NCBI RefSeq assembly: GCF_038002345.1
Contig: NZ_JBBOCJ010000001.1
Coordinates: 2,914,001 to 2,978,000, forward strand
Reading direction: 5' to 3'
From: Paenibacillus sp. FSL M7-0420
Lineage (GTDB): Bacteria; Bacillota; Bacilli; Paenibacillales; Paenibacillaceae
DNA: 64,000 nt
The notes beneath the pieces were generated by a model. The model had not been told where the DNA came from. It made no database searches and saw only the letters and a list, made by a program, of their open reading frames with translations. The first letter of the stretch is position 1. Each line of letters opens with the position of its first letter. A program made the translations under genes and the position numbers. Below are positions 25,935-34,128 of the stretch, in pieces.

Positions 25935-26110
25935 TTGTGCAAATATAAGAACTTATATGTTCCGGGGTCCCCGCAAAGTACCTGAATAGACATCGAAGTT
26001 AAAGCTCCGCTAAATGGCGGTGTTTTGCGTCATCCGGCGTATAAGCCCTGCATTCAGGGAGACCCTAGGTAGAATGCAGGTACACTCTACTTTCTTGCGG
26101 AAAGGGCTTG

Positions 26111-26980
26111 ATGGCCATGATGAACTTACGATGCGTCCGCACGGGAATTCTTGCCCTGCTGATGCTCTCCAGCCTTGCATTCAGTGGATGCGCGGGTGTG
26201 AAGGACAAACCGGCTGCGGAGGATTTGAATCTGGTAATGGCGGGGATGGATGGCACTGACGGGGTGTCCTTTGAAGGAGCGGCTGCCCTGCTGATCGACG
26301 GGAAAACGATCCCGGAATCCTCGCTCTACTATGGTGGAAAGGTAGCGGATCATAACCGGGTCAGCCTCTATTCGCTCCTGCCGGACGGCGGACATCCCGC
26401 TTCTGCGGCGGAGTCCGGTCCGCGTTCTCTGGAGCAGGGCTCGGGAGATGCGCCCGTCTACTATACCCGGATGGTGAAGGAGGACGGAAAATGGACGATG
26501 AAGCAGGCCTCTCCGGCCTTGGGTGGCAGTAATCCCCTGGAGGCACTGAATCCGCTGCGTCAGCTGGAGGAGCTGGAGCAGATGGGCAAGAAGGTGACGG
26601 AGGAAGCGGGCAGCGCCAGAGGGACACGGGTCCTGCGGATTGAATTAACGGCAGAGGAGGCGCGCAGACAGCTCTCGGCAGAGCTTGCGCAGAAGATGCA
26701 GGCTATTAAGCCGGCTGCCAGAATAGGCGCTGCTGCGCCTGCTGACACTCAGGCTAAGGCACTTGCGGCAAAGAGCGCACTGTGGGAACAGAAGCAGACA
26801 GAGCTGCAGCAGAGGCTGAACCAGGCGGATATCCGCACAGTATATTATCTTAAGGTTGACCCGAAGCGGAATCTGCCCACCCGGCTGACCTCGAACCGCA
26901 CCCTAACCTACCCCGGCAAGGCCGGTGCGACCACGGAAGAAGCCTACATTACGCAGGTGGATTTCTATGGTTATAAGTGA
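26111..26980 (+). CDS. Putative lipoprotein of unknown function
   Basis: A 289-residue secreted lipoprotein. A basic, then hydrophobic signal peptide ends in the lipobox LAFSGC, with Cys27 as the likely lipidated residue. The mature part is Ala/Glu/Lys-rich with helical charged stretches (EELEQMGKKVTEEAG, ARRQLSAELAQKMQ) and ends in a short beta-like segment (YITQVDFYGYK). No known domain is recognised. Several ATG codons cluster at the start; 26111 is chosen for its distance from GGAAAGGG, and 26117 is possible. It lies alone between a GGDEF gene and an aminopeptidase gene. Confidence 0.75.
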   Translation: MAMMNLRCVRTGILALLMLSSLAFSGCAGVKDKPAAEDLNLVMAGMDGTDGVSFEGAAALLIDGKTIPESSLYYGGKVADHNRVSLYSLLPDGGHPASAAESGPRSLEQGSGDAPVYYTRMVKEDGKWTMKQASPALGGSNPLEALNPLRQLEELEQMGKKVTEEAGSARGTRVLRIELTAEEARRQLSAELAQKMQAIKPAARIGAAAPADTQAKALAAKSALWEQKQTELQQRLNQADIRTVYYLKVDPKRNLPTRLTSNRTLTYPGKAGATTEEAYITQVDFYGYK

Positions 26981-27077
26981 GCGGCTCCCTTCCCGAAGAT
27001 GGCTTGCGCTCTATGACAGGCGTGCTACAATATAACGGTATGTTTATTTTCAGCAAGAGGAAGGAAGAGAGAGACAG

Positions 27078-28193
27078 ATGAATGATCCCCGGATTCAAAA
27101 GCTTGCGGCGAACCTTGTAGGTTACTCCGTAAACGTACAGCCCGGCGAGAATGTGCTCGTCGAAATGATCGGCAGTGAACGAGATTTGATCAAAGCCGTT
27201 GTGGAGGAAGTGGGGAAGGCCGGAGGCCGTGCATTTGTGCAGCTGACCGACCGCACTGTTCTGCGCAGTATGCTCAAATATGCAACACCTGAAGGCATCA
27301 AGACCTGGGCGGAGATCGACCTGAACCGGATGAAGCAGATGGACTGCTATATCGGCATCCGTGCCGGTGAGAATGTCAATGATCTGTCCGATGTGCCGGA
27401 AGAGAACATGAAGCTCTACAACTCCCTGTATTCCCACCCGGTACATAGCGAGCAGCGCGTCAAGCACACCAAATGGGTGGTGCTGCGTTATCCTAACGCC
27501 AGTATGGCTCAGCTCGCCAACACGAGCACTGAGGCCTTCGAGGACTTTTACTTCGAGGTCTGCAATCTGGATTATGCCAAAATGGATAAGGCCCAGGATT
27601 CATTGGCTGAGCTTATGCGCAGAACCGACAAGGTGCGTATATCCGGTCCCGGAACAGACCTTACATTCTCCATCAAGGGAATCGGGGCGGAGAAATGCTC
27701 CGGCCAGAAAAATATCCCGGACGGAGAAGTGTACAGCGCACCTGTCCGGGATTCCGTGAATGGAACGATCAGCTATAATGCCGCATCGATCTATAACGGG
27801 GTGACCTTCGAGAATGTGAAGTTTATGTTCGAGAACGGCCGGATCACAGAGGCTTCCAGCAATGATACCGCGCGGCTGAATGAAATTCTGGATTCCGACG
27901 ACGGAGCGCGCCATATCGGTGAGTTCGCCATCGGCTTCAACCCTTATATTCTGCATCCGATGAAGGATATTCTGTTCGATGAGAAAATTGCCGGCAGTCT
28001 GCACTTCACACCGGGCCAGGCGTATGATGTGACGGACAACGGCAACCGTTCGTCCATTCACTGGGACCTCGTGCTGATTCAGCGTCCTGATTACGGCGGC
28101 GGCGAAATTTACTTCGACGATGTGCTGATCCGTAAGGACGGAATTTTTGTGGTGCCGGAGCTGGAAGGTCTGAATCCGGAGAACCTGAAATAA
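27078..28193 (+). CDS. M29 family metallo-aminopeptidase (AmpS/PepS type)
   Basis: A cytosolic dinuclear-metal aminopeptidase, releasing N-terminal amino acids. The 371-residue length is slightly short of the usual ~410. Metal-ligand regions typical of the thermophilic aminopeptidase family are visible: NIPDGEVYSAP, HIGEFAIGFN, and the histidine/aspartate block NRSSIHWDLVLI near the C-terminus. ATG 27078 follows GGAAGGAAGAGAG. An HPr-like gene lies 139 bp downstream but has its own promoter. Substrate preference cannot be inferred. Confidence 0.9.
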   Translation: MNDPRIQKLAANLVGYSVNVQPGENVLVEMIGSERDLIKAVVEEVGKAGGRAFVQLTDRTVLRSMLKYATPEGIKTWAEIDLNRMKQMDCYIGIRAGENVNDLSDVPEENMKLYNSLYSHPVHSEQRVKHTKWVVLRYPNASMAQLANTSTEAFEDFYFEVCNLDYAKMDKAQDSLAELMRRTDKVRISGPGTDLTFSIKGIGAEKCSGQKNIPDGEVYSAPVRDSVNGTISYNAASIYNGVTFENVKFMFENGRITEASSNDTARLNEILDSDDGARHIGEFAIGFNPYILHPMKDILFDEKIAGSLHFTPGQAYDVTDNGNRSSIHWDLVLIQRPDYGGGEIYFDDVLIRKDGIFVVPELEGLNPENLK

Positions 28194-28283
28194 AATGGTA
28201 TAAAAGCGGGATTCCAAAAGCACGTAAAGGCCGGTTTCCAAGAAACACCTTGCGTGAGTAAGCGGATTCAATGTATCATGGAA

Positions 28284-28312
28284 TTGGTAACAAGTGAACA
28301 TAAGTATATAAT
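28284..28312 (+). promoter_or_regulatory. Promoter of the HPr-like gene
   Basis: TTGGTA (28284-28289), a 17-bp spacer and a perfect TATAAT (28307-28312). The predicted leader is about 15 nt, just enough for the GGAGGG ribosome site. Confidence 0.7.
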
Positions 28313-28332
28313 CAAGTTGCGGAGGGATTCCT

Positions 28333-28575
28333 ATGTCCAACAATGCGGCAATCGTGGATATTGCACAGACAGCAAGCCAATTTAATTCATCTATCGTTCT
28401 TCAAGCGGACAACAAGTACATTGATGTTAAGAGCATCCTGGGCTTGTTCACCACCCTGGTATCCAGCCAAAGCTATGAGCTGCATGTACATGGCACAGAT
28501 GCCGAGGAAGCCAAGAAAGCCATGAGTGAAGTTTTCGCCAAACACAATTTGAATTTTACAGTAGTAGCAGAGTAA
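28333..28575 (+). CDS. HPr-like protein lacking the catalytic histidine
   Basis: An 80-residue protein aligned to HPr from about HPr residue 13 onward. IAQTASQFNSSI corresponds to the helix after the active site, and DVKSILGL carries Ser34 where HPr has regulatory Ser46. With a 12-residue offset, HPr His15 falls on Asn3 and Arg17 on Ala5, so the phosphocarrier active site and the first strand are missing. A stop codon (TAA) lies in frame within ~25 nt upstream and GGAGGG supports this start, so the truncation is real. Bacillus Crh is a precedent for a His-less, Ser46-keeping HPr paralogue, but this one is shorter. Confidence 0.8.
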   Translation: MSNNAAIVDIAQTASQFNSSIVLQADNKYIDVKSILGLFTTLVSSQSYELHVHGTDAEEAKKAMSEVFAKHNLNFTVVAE

Positions 28576-28589
28576 TTCCAGTTTCTTCT

Positions 28590-28622
28590 CAGACGTCCGG
28601 CCTTACGGCTGGGCGTCTTTGC
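28590..28622 (+). terminator. Terminator of the HPr-like gene
   Basis: AGACGTCCGGCC pairs with GGCTGGGCGTCT (one bulge) around a short loop, then TTTG. Confidence 0.7.
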
Positions 28623-28674
28623 TGTGGAACCAGGCGGTTTTGCAGGAACTTCAGGAATAACCCAAACTGAAATC

Positions 28675-28703
28675 TTGTATTAGGTCCTAATTTCGACTAA
28701 TAT
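28675..28703 (+). promoter_or_regulatory. Promoter of ylaN
   Basis: TTGTAT (28675-28680), a 17-bp spacer and TAATAT (28698-28703). Confidence 0.5.
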
Positions 28704-28756
28704 TAAGAATAATAAGCAATCGCTGCTGTAACTTTTGGACATGGGGGGGAAAATGC

Positions 28757-29059
28757 ATGACTTCATCGGATTTGCAGGAACAGCTCAATATCAAAGCAAT
28801 CAATCTTCTTCAAGAAGATGCCGATAAAATTCAGAAGCTCATTGAAGTACAGATGGAGAATTTGGCAACCCGTTACTGCCCTCTCTATGAGGAAGTGCTG
28901 GATACCCAGATGTACGGCTTCTCCAGAGAGGTCGATTTTGCGGTCAGAGCGGGGCTGGTGCCGGAGCTTACAGGCAAGCAGGTGCTAAGCAAGCTGGAAC
29001 GCAACTTGGCGGTACTATATGAGGCACTGAACAAGAAAGCTGAAGAACGGGAGATGTAA
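28757..29059 (+). CDS. ylaN: YlaN family protein (UPF0358/DUF1507)
   Basis: A 100-residue cytosolic protein close to B. subtilis YlaN, with the shared block [20 protein letters not shown] and a following DFAVRAGLV. YlaN homologues have been linked to iron and Fur control in Staphylococcus and Bacillus; that role is from the family, not from this sequence. ATG 28757 lies after GGGGGG. It is monocistronic, with its own promoter, a hairpin and a terminator downstream. Confidence 0.93.
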   Translation: MTSSDLQEQLNIKAINLLQEDADKIQKLIEVQMENLATRYCPLYEEVLDTQMYGFSREVDFAVRAGLVPELTGKQVLSKLERNLAVLYEALNKKAEEREM

Positions 29060-29075
29060 GGACCCGGTCATCAAG

Positions 29076-29118
29076 TGGAAACGGCTTTGCCGTCCTTTTA
29101 CAGGACGGTACCGTTTCA
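29076..29118. other. Hairpin downstream of ylaN
   Basis: GAAACGG/CCGTTTC and CCGTCC/GGACGG form a stem with an internal loop 16 nt after the ylaN stop. It has no T run, so it may protect the 3' end or be part of a double terminator with the next hairpin. Confidence 0.5.
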
Positions 29119-29141
29119 GCATATAATTCTTATATTTTCAG

Positions 29142-29188
29142 CAAAACGCACACGACAGACCCGGGGGTCGATCATGTGCGTTTTTTTT
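29142..29188. terminator. Terminator between ylaN and the antiporter gene
   Basis: AAAACGCACACGA pairs with TCATGTGCGTTTT (one mismatch/bulge) and GACC with GGTC inside; eight T residues follow. The A run on the other side suits the convergent antiporter gene as well. Confidence 0.85.
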
Positions 29189-29217
29189 AAATGGAGCTAT
29201 AGGGCCTCAGAAGGGCT

Positions 29218-30288
29218 TCAGACCAGATAGAACGATACACCGAGAATCAAATAGACCGCCAGCAGCAGCAGGCCTTCGTACCAGTTGGTTGCGCCATCCT
29301 GAATAATTGATTTGGCGATGAACACAGATACGGCAATCGCTACAATCTCAATCGTGGTGAAGACAATCGACATGGTGTTGCCCATGAAGTAACTGGCGAA
29401 GATCAGCACAGGGGCGACGAACAAGGCAATCTGCAGACTGCTGCCTACGGCGATCTCGACTGCGGCTCCGATCTTGTTCTTCATGGCGAGCATAATGGCA
29501 GCGCTGTGTTCTGCGGCGTTACCGATAATCGCTACAAGGAATGCGCCCACGAACAGCTCACTGAAGCCGAAGCGTTCGGTGAGAGTCTCCAGCGTTCCGA
29601 CCAGCCACTCACTGACGAAGGCGACCATGACTGTGGCAAGGACCAGATAGAGGATTGAACGGTTCCGGGACCAGACCGGAGCATGCTCATTCGGCAGCTC
29701 TTCCGCAGTATCGTCCGTAACATCCGCCAGGTACTTCTTGTGTGTGATCATGGAGAAGACCAGCCAGGCGAGGTAGGCGGCAATCAGGAGGCCAGCGACG
29801 ACAAGGCTAAGCACATTGGTGTCTTTCTCGGTGATGGAATGCGTGTTGAAGAACATGGCGGGGACGAACAGGGCGATAACAGCAACGATCATCAGTGAGC
29901 CGTTCAGACCGGCGAGGGTGACATTGAAGTTCTGAACCTTGAACTTCATGCCCCCGGCAAAAATACTGAGTCCGAGGACGAGCAGCAGGTTGCCGATGAT
30001 GGAGCCAGTCAGACTCGCTTTGACCATGTCAAACAGTCCTTCCTTGACCAGGAAGAAGGCGATGATCAGCTCGGCCGCATTGCCGAAGGTTGCGTTCAGG
30101 AACCCTCCAAGCCGCTGTCCGGCGTAGTGGGCTACACTCTCGGTGGCCCGGCCGAGGAAACCGGCCACGAAGATGACCGATACGGCAGACAATATGAACT
30201 GAAGGGTATGATCCCAGTTCGCGTAATGCCCTATGGCGCTGAGGATGAAGCTGATGACCAGCAGCGCCGGTGAGATCCATTTTTTCAA
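29218..30288 (-). CDS. cax: Calcium/proton antiporter (CaCA superfamily, CAX type)
   Basis: An inner-membrane exchanger of 356 residues with about eleven transmembrane helices. The two inverted alpha-repeats are recognisable by [16 protein letters not shown] and [14 protein letters not shown], with the GNxxE ion-binding motif in each. An acidic loop ([13 protein letters not shown]) between the halves is typical. The role is Ca2+ (or other divalent cation) export driven by protons. It is convergent with ylaN and divergent from the Asp23 gene. Confidence 0.93.
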   Translation of the reverse strand: MKKWISPALLVISFILSAIGHYANWDHTLQFILSAVSVIFVAGFLGRATESVAHYAGQRLGGFLNATFGNAAELIIAFFLVKEGLFDMVKASLTGSIIGNLLLVLGLSIFAGGMKFKVQNFNVTLAGLNGSLMIVAVIALFVPAMFFNTHSITEKDTNVLSLVVAGLLIAAYLAWLVFSMITHKKYLADVTDDTAEELPNEHAPVWSRNRSILYLVLATVMVAFVSEWLVGTLETLTERFGFSELFVGAFLVAIIGNAAEHSAAIMLAMKNKIGAAVEIAVGSSLQIALFVAPVLIFASYFMGNTMSIVFTTIEIVAIAVSVFIAKSIIQDGATNWYEGLLLLAVYLILGVSFYLV

Positions 30289-30382
30289 GGTTTAGCACTC
30301 TCCAGTCTCTATATGTAGGTTGAATTCATAATCAATATACCCAAATTGTTCCTGACTGTAAACGGGGGTGAGAGAAAGTCAT

Positions 30383-30412
30383 TTGCTTTTTAGGCCGCTT
30401 TGGAATTACAAT
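30383..30412 (+). promoter_or_regulatory. Probable promoter of the Asp23 family gene
   Basis: TTGCTT (30383-30388), an 18-bp spacer and TACAAT (30407-30412). Confidence 0.5.
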
Positions 30413-30442
30413 AATTGATAATGAGAGTAGGGGGGATATGGC

Positions 30443-30808
30443 ATGGCAGAACAGCTTCAACTGGAATTGGGAAATATACGGATATCGAATGACGTTGTCT
30501 CAAAAATTGCCGGCCTGGCCGCGCTTGAGACTCCCGGAATTGCAGCCATGTCTGGCGGTTTGTCAGAGGGCTGGGCAAAGCGCCTGAGCGGCAAGAACGT
30601 GCAGAAGGGTGTTACTGTCGAAGTTGGCCAATTGGAAGCTGCAGTAGACTTACGCATCATCGTACTGTACGAGACGCCGATTCATGAAGTGTGCCGCATG
30701 CTTCAGCAGAATGTCCGCGAGGCTGTGGAGAGTATGACCGGGCTTCACATCGTAGAGGTTAACGTTAAGGTCGAAGGCGTAGCCTTCAAGAACGACGAGA
30801 TTTCTTAA
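30443..30808 (+). CDS. Asp23/Gls24 family envelope stress protein
   Basis: A 121-residue soluble protein of the Asp23 family. GNIRISNDVVSKIAGLAALETPGI and the downstream VDLRIIVLYETPI and IVEVNVKVEGVAF strands match the family pattern also seen in YqhY and YloU. Members form membrane-associated oligomers or influence lipid synthesis and envelope stress; which applies here is not clear, since the accA/accB-type neighbours of yqhY are absent. ATG 30443 follows GGGGGG. It ends at a strong bidirectional terminator shared with ftsW. Confidence 0.9.
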   Translation: MAEQLQLELGNIRISNDVVSKIAGLAALETPGIAAMSGGLSEGWAKRLSGKNVQKGVTVEVGQLEAAVDLRIIVLYETPIHEVCRMLQQNVREAVESMTGLHIVEVNVKVEGVAFKNDEIS

Positions 30809-30833
30809 GCACAATTATATTAGGCATCCATGC

Positions 30834-30869
30834 AAAAGGCAGTCCGGAATTTATTCCGGACTGCCTTTC
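30834..30869. terminator. Bidirectional terminator
   Basis: AAAGGCAGTCCGGAAT pairs with ATTCCGGACTGCCTTT with almost no loop. It separates the Asp23 gene from the convergent ftsW-like gene. Confidence 0.9.
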
Positions 30870-30910
30870 TACTTGTTGGCTCAACCCTCATTTGTATGTA
30901 GGTAGCCTAT

Positions 30911-32179
30911 TTAGCGTGCGCGGGTGCCAGCACTTCTGTTGTTGCGTACCTGTCTGACTGTAGTCACAGACTTCACAACTTCCTCCTTGGCCGGACGGTT
31001 GGTCTCCCGTGAGATGCTGAGCATGATCCCCATGCAGAGCATGGTGACGAGCAGCGAGGAGCCGCCGTAGCTGATGAAGGGCAGTGTAACCCCTGTAAGC
31101 GGAATCGTATTGGTCACACCGCCGATATTGATGAAGGCCTGAATGGCGATGAGCCCCATGATTCCGATGCCGACCAGGGTGCCGAAGGGATCGGTACACC
31201 GCAGTGCAATCAGAATTCCTCTCCAGATGAAATACAGGTAGAGCAGCAGGAACAAGGCTGTTCCCACGAAGCCGAGCTCCTCACCGATGACGGAAAATAT
31301 AAAATCGGTGTAAGGATAAGGCAGGTAGTGAAGCTTCTGGATACTCTTACCAAACCCGGAGCCTTGTGTTCCGCCTTCGCCTAGGGCGATCAGGGATTGC
31401 ATGATATGATAGCCGTTGCCCGAGGCGTCTTTCTCCGGATCAAGGAAGGCTTCAATACGGCCCTGACGGTAATCCTGCTTAATCTCAGCCTTCTCGGTGT
31501 GCGGCGACAGGGAGTCAATGGCAGTCTTGGCTCCCCAGACGAGAGCCACGCCCAGAATCAACAGGCCAATTGAGCCCATAATGTGCTTCATACTGGCGCC
31601 GCCGGCATAGATGATCAGTCCGCTGGTTGCGACAAGAATCATACAGGAGCCTAAATCCGGCTGAAGCATAATCAGTCCGGCTACGATGCCGACGATAATC
31701 ATGACAGGGATATACCCTGTCCGCAAATCACGCAGGCGCTCGCCTTTTTTGGTGATCAGGGCTGCCAGATATAGAATGATGGAGATCTTGGCCAGCTCGG
31801 TAGGCTGAATGCCAAGAGTTCCGATACTCATCCAGCTCTTGGCGCCGTTAATCCCCTCGGTGGTGGCTACGAACAGCAGCAGTACAAGTGTAATCACGAA
31901 GATCGGGGCATACCATTTCTTGAATTTGCTGTAGTGGATATTCATGACAACGAACATGATGAAGCTGCCCAGCACAGCCCAGATCAGTTGTTTTTTGACG
32001 AAGAAAAATGCATTATTGCTGTATTTCTCACTGGCAAGGGTTAAGCTGGAACTGGAGCTGAACACCATCAGCAGGCCGAAGCCCACGAACAGCAGGGTGA
32101 GAATAAGCAGCTGGAAATCGGGCGTTCCTCTTTTGGACGGGTTGGCTTTGGCGGCCGTCTTTCCCTTCGCGGCACTCAA
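30911..32179 (-). CDS. SEDS-family peptidoglycan polymerase (FtsW/RodA/SpoVE type)
   Basis: An integral membrane glycosyltransferase that polymerises lipid II. The 422-residue product has about ten helices. Family signatures are GINGAKSWMSIGTLGIQPTELAK, LQPDLG, and PYPYTDFIFSVIGEELGF, with ISYGGSS near the C-terminus. A basic cytoplasmic tail follows. The start is a TTG that overlaps the yugN-like stop (TTGA), so the two are coupled. It looks closer to FtsW than RodA by the ISYGGSS and EELGF motifs, but this is a judgement; it may serve division or sporulation. No partner PBP is adjacent. Confidence 0.88.
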   Translation of the reverse strand: MSAAKGKTAAKANPSKRGTPDFQLLILTLLFVGFGLLMVFSSSSSLTLASEKYSNNAFFFVKKQLIWAVLGSFIMFVVMNIHYSKFKKWYAPIFVITLVLLLFVATTEGINGAKSWMSIGTLGIQPTELAKISIILYLAALITKKGERLRDLRTGYIPVMIIVGIVAGLIMLQPDLGSCMILVATSGLIIYAGGASMKHIMGSIGLLILGVALVWGAKTAIDSLSPHTEKAEIKQDYRQGRIEAFLDPEKDASGNGYHIMQSLIALGEGGTQGSGFGKSIQKLHYLPYPYTDFIFSVIGEELGFVGTALFLLLYLYFIWRGILIALRCTDPFGTLVGIGIMGLIAIQAFINIGGVTNTIPLTGVTLPFISYGGSSLLVTMLCMGIMLSISRETNRPAKEEVVKSVTTVRQVRNNRSAGTRAR

Positions 32180-32523
32180 ACTTCCAGCAGCGCTTTCAAT
32201 TCATTAATATGCTTCCGGGCTACCTCAAGCACCGGCTGAGGCACCGGAGATTCATATTCCAGCCCGTGGGGGAATGTGGCCTTACCCAGATAGACAGCTT
32301 CAATCGCCAGTACCGCGTCCGCCTTCTCCAGCTTCCCCTCCACAGCACGGGTATTAATGCGCAGGAAGTATTCGCCGCCGTCCTTGCGGTCTTCGATCTT
32401 GCAGTCATAGGTCGCGCGGTAGTATTCCCATTGCCATCTGATGAATCCTGCCTTGGAGGCACTCTCGTCGAGATAAAGAAGGTCGCTCTTCAATCCTTCG
32501 AGGCCCGTGTTCTCAAATATCAT
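32176..32523 (-). CDS. YugN-like family protein
   Basis: A 115-residue protein resembling YugN. FENTGLEGLKSDLLYLDESASKAGFIRWQWEYYRATYD and the C-terminal GLEYESP region match the family's general shape. The start is ATG 32523, because AAGGGGAG lies 9 nt upstream; the TTG at 32532 sits on the ribosome site. It overlaps the ftsW-like gene by 4 bp. Function is unknown. Confidence 0.82.
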   Translation of the reverse strand: MIFENTGLEGLKSDLLYLDESASKAGFIRWQWEYYRATYDCKIEDRKDGGEYFLRINTRAVEGKLEKADAVLAIEAVYLGKATFPHGLEYESPVPQPVLEVARKHINELKALLEV

Positions 32524-32763
32524 AGCGCACAACTCCCCTTAATGAAGTATAATGATTCATTTGTAATTAAAATTTGTTATTGTTCTTCCTCATGATAGTC
32601 TGTTTCCCGGGGTTGTGCAAGGTAGAACGGGCGGATTAATACCCACTTTTTTGCGTTTCTGCTACAATAAAAGAAAGTTGGCAGGCTGCGGAGCGGACAG
32701 AGCTCAAGGGCTTGCCCCGCAGGCTTATCCGCAGGATGCTGTAAGAGAAGGGAATGGAGAGTT

Positions 32764-33945
32764 ATGGAGAGGTTAGAGATCAAGGAGCTGCTCCCGGAAA
32801 TGATCAAATGGCGCCGCCATCTGCACCGTCATCCGGAGCTGTCCTATCAGGAGAAGGAGACCTCCGCTTATGTCGGGGCAAGGCTCACGGAGCTGGGAAT
32901 TGAGGTCCGGCGGAGTGCAGCAGGCTACGGATTGACAGGCACACTTAAGGGCCGGGAGACTGGAAGAACGGTAGTCCTGCGTGCAGATATGGATGCGTTG
33001 AATATTACGGAGGAGAGCGGCCGGGAATATGCTTCCCAGTATCCTGGGGTTATGCATGCCTGCGGGCATGACGGGCATACCGCCATGCTGCTGGCTGCGG
33101 CGGCGTATTACAGCTCCCGCCGGGAGGAACTGAGGGGGGAGATCCGCTTTCTGTTCCAGCCGGCGGAAGAGGTCTGTCCCGGCGGTGCAGTGGACATGAT
33201 TGCGGAAGGCGTGCTTGCGGGGGCGGATGCTGTCTACGGGCTGCATCTGTGGACGCCGTTCCCGCTCGGGACGGTAGGCAGTGCGCCGGGGCCGCTGATG
33301 GCTTCGGCCGATGAATTCTTCATTGATCTGACCGGCCGGGGCGGACATGGCGGTATGCCCCACCGCACAGCAGACAGCATTGTGGCCGGTGCGGCGCTGG
33401 TTACCGGGCTGCAGACGATTGTCAGCCGCAACGTGGATCCGCTGCGCCCTGCTGTGGTCAGCGTGGGAACGTTGCAAGGCGGTTCCGCCCAGAATATCAT
33501 TGCCGAGCGCTGCCGGATTACCGGGACGGTGCGGGCCTTTGATGAAGAGACGCGGCATCTGATCCGCCGCCGCATTGAAGAGTTGGCGGCGTCCATAGCC
33601 GCAGCCTATGGTACGGAGGCGAAGGTGGATTATCTGATGGGGTACCCCCCGCTGGTGAATGACGTTGCTGAGTATGAACGCTTCGCCCGTGTTGCCCCTG
33701 AGGCGCTGGGTACAGATGCCCATGTGATGCTGATGGAGAAGATTATGCCGGCGGAGGACTTTTCCTATTATGTTCAGGAGATTCCCGGCTGCTTCATCTT
33801 CGTCGGTGCGGGCAATGCGGCCAAGGATGCCGTCTATCCGCATCATCACAGCAAATTTGATTTCGATGAGGACGCCATGCTCTATGGCGTGAAGCTGCTG
33901 GTCGCTATGGCCGACTCCTGTCTGAATGAGTCCTTATCCGTATAA
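32764..33945 (+). CDS. M20 family metal-dependent amidohydrolase
   Basis: A 393-residue amidohydrolase of the M20D (hippurate hydrolase/IAA-amino acid hydrolase/N-acyl-L-amino acid) branch. Metal ligands are visible in MHACGHDGHTA (Cys, His), PAEEV (Glu pair) and the histidine-rich C-terminal YPHHHSKFDFDED. The dimerisation domain contains GRGGHGGMPHRTADS. Likely substrates are N-acylated amino acids or amides. ATG 32764 is preceded by GGAATGGAGAG. A helicase gene follows after a 183-bp gap. Confidence 0.92.
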   Translation: MERLEIKELLPEMIKWRRHLHRHPELSYQEKETSAYVGARLTELGIEVRRSAAGYGLTGTLKGRETGRTVVLRADMDALNITEESGREYASQYPGVMHACGHDGHTAMLLAAAAYYSSRREELRGEIRFLFQPAEEVCPGGAVDMIAEGVLAGADAVYGLHLWTPFPLGTVGSAPGPLMASADEFFIDLTGRGGHGGMPHRTADSIVAGAALVTGLQTIVSRNVDPLRPAVVSVGTLQGGSAQNIIAERCRITGTVRAFDEETRHLIRRRIEELAASIAAAYGTEAKVDYLMGYPPLVNDVAEYERFARVAPEALGTDAHVMLMEKIMPAEDFSYYVQEIPGCFIFVGAGNAAKDAVYPHHHSKFDFDEDAMLYGVKLLVAMADSCLNESLSV

Positions 33946-34128
33946 ATGTTACCGCTCCAGGAAAAACTACTCTCAAATGCCATGGTAACGTGGACAGGAG
34001 GGTTCATTCTTGACAGCGGCAGCAGCCGCATTAATAGAATGACGAATGGCTCATATCCGTTAGGCGGAGGTGGGCTTTTTCGTTGTAGGGACAAATTGAA
34101 CCACTATAGCACAGAAGGAGGGAATAGG

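Noticed and set aside
33946..34128. N-terminal extension of the XPB-type helicase
   Set aside because: No Shine-Dalgarno precedes ATG 33946 and the extra 61 residues look non-coding; GGAGGG supports ATG 34129.
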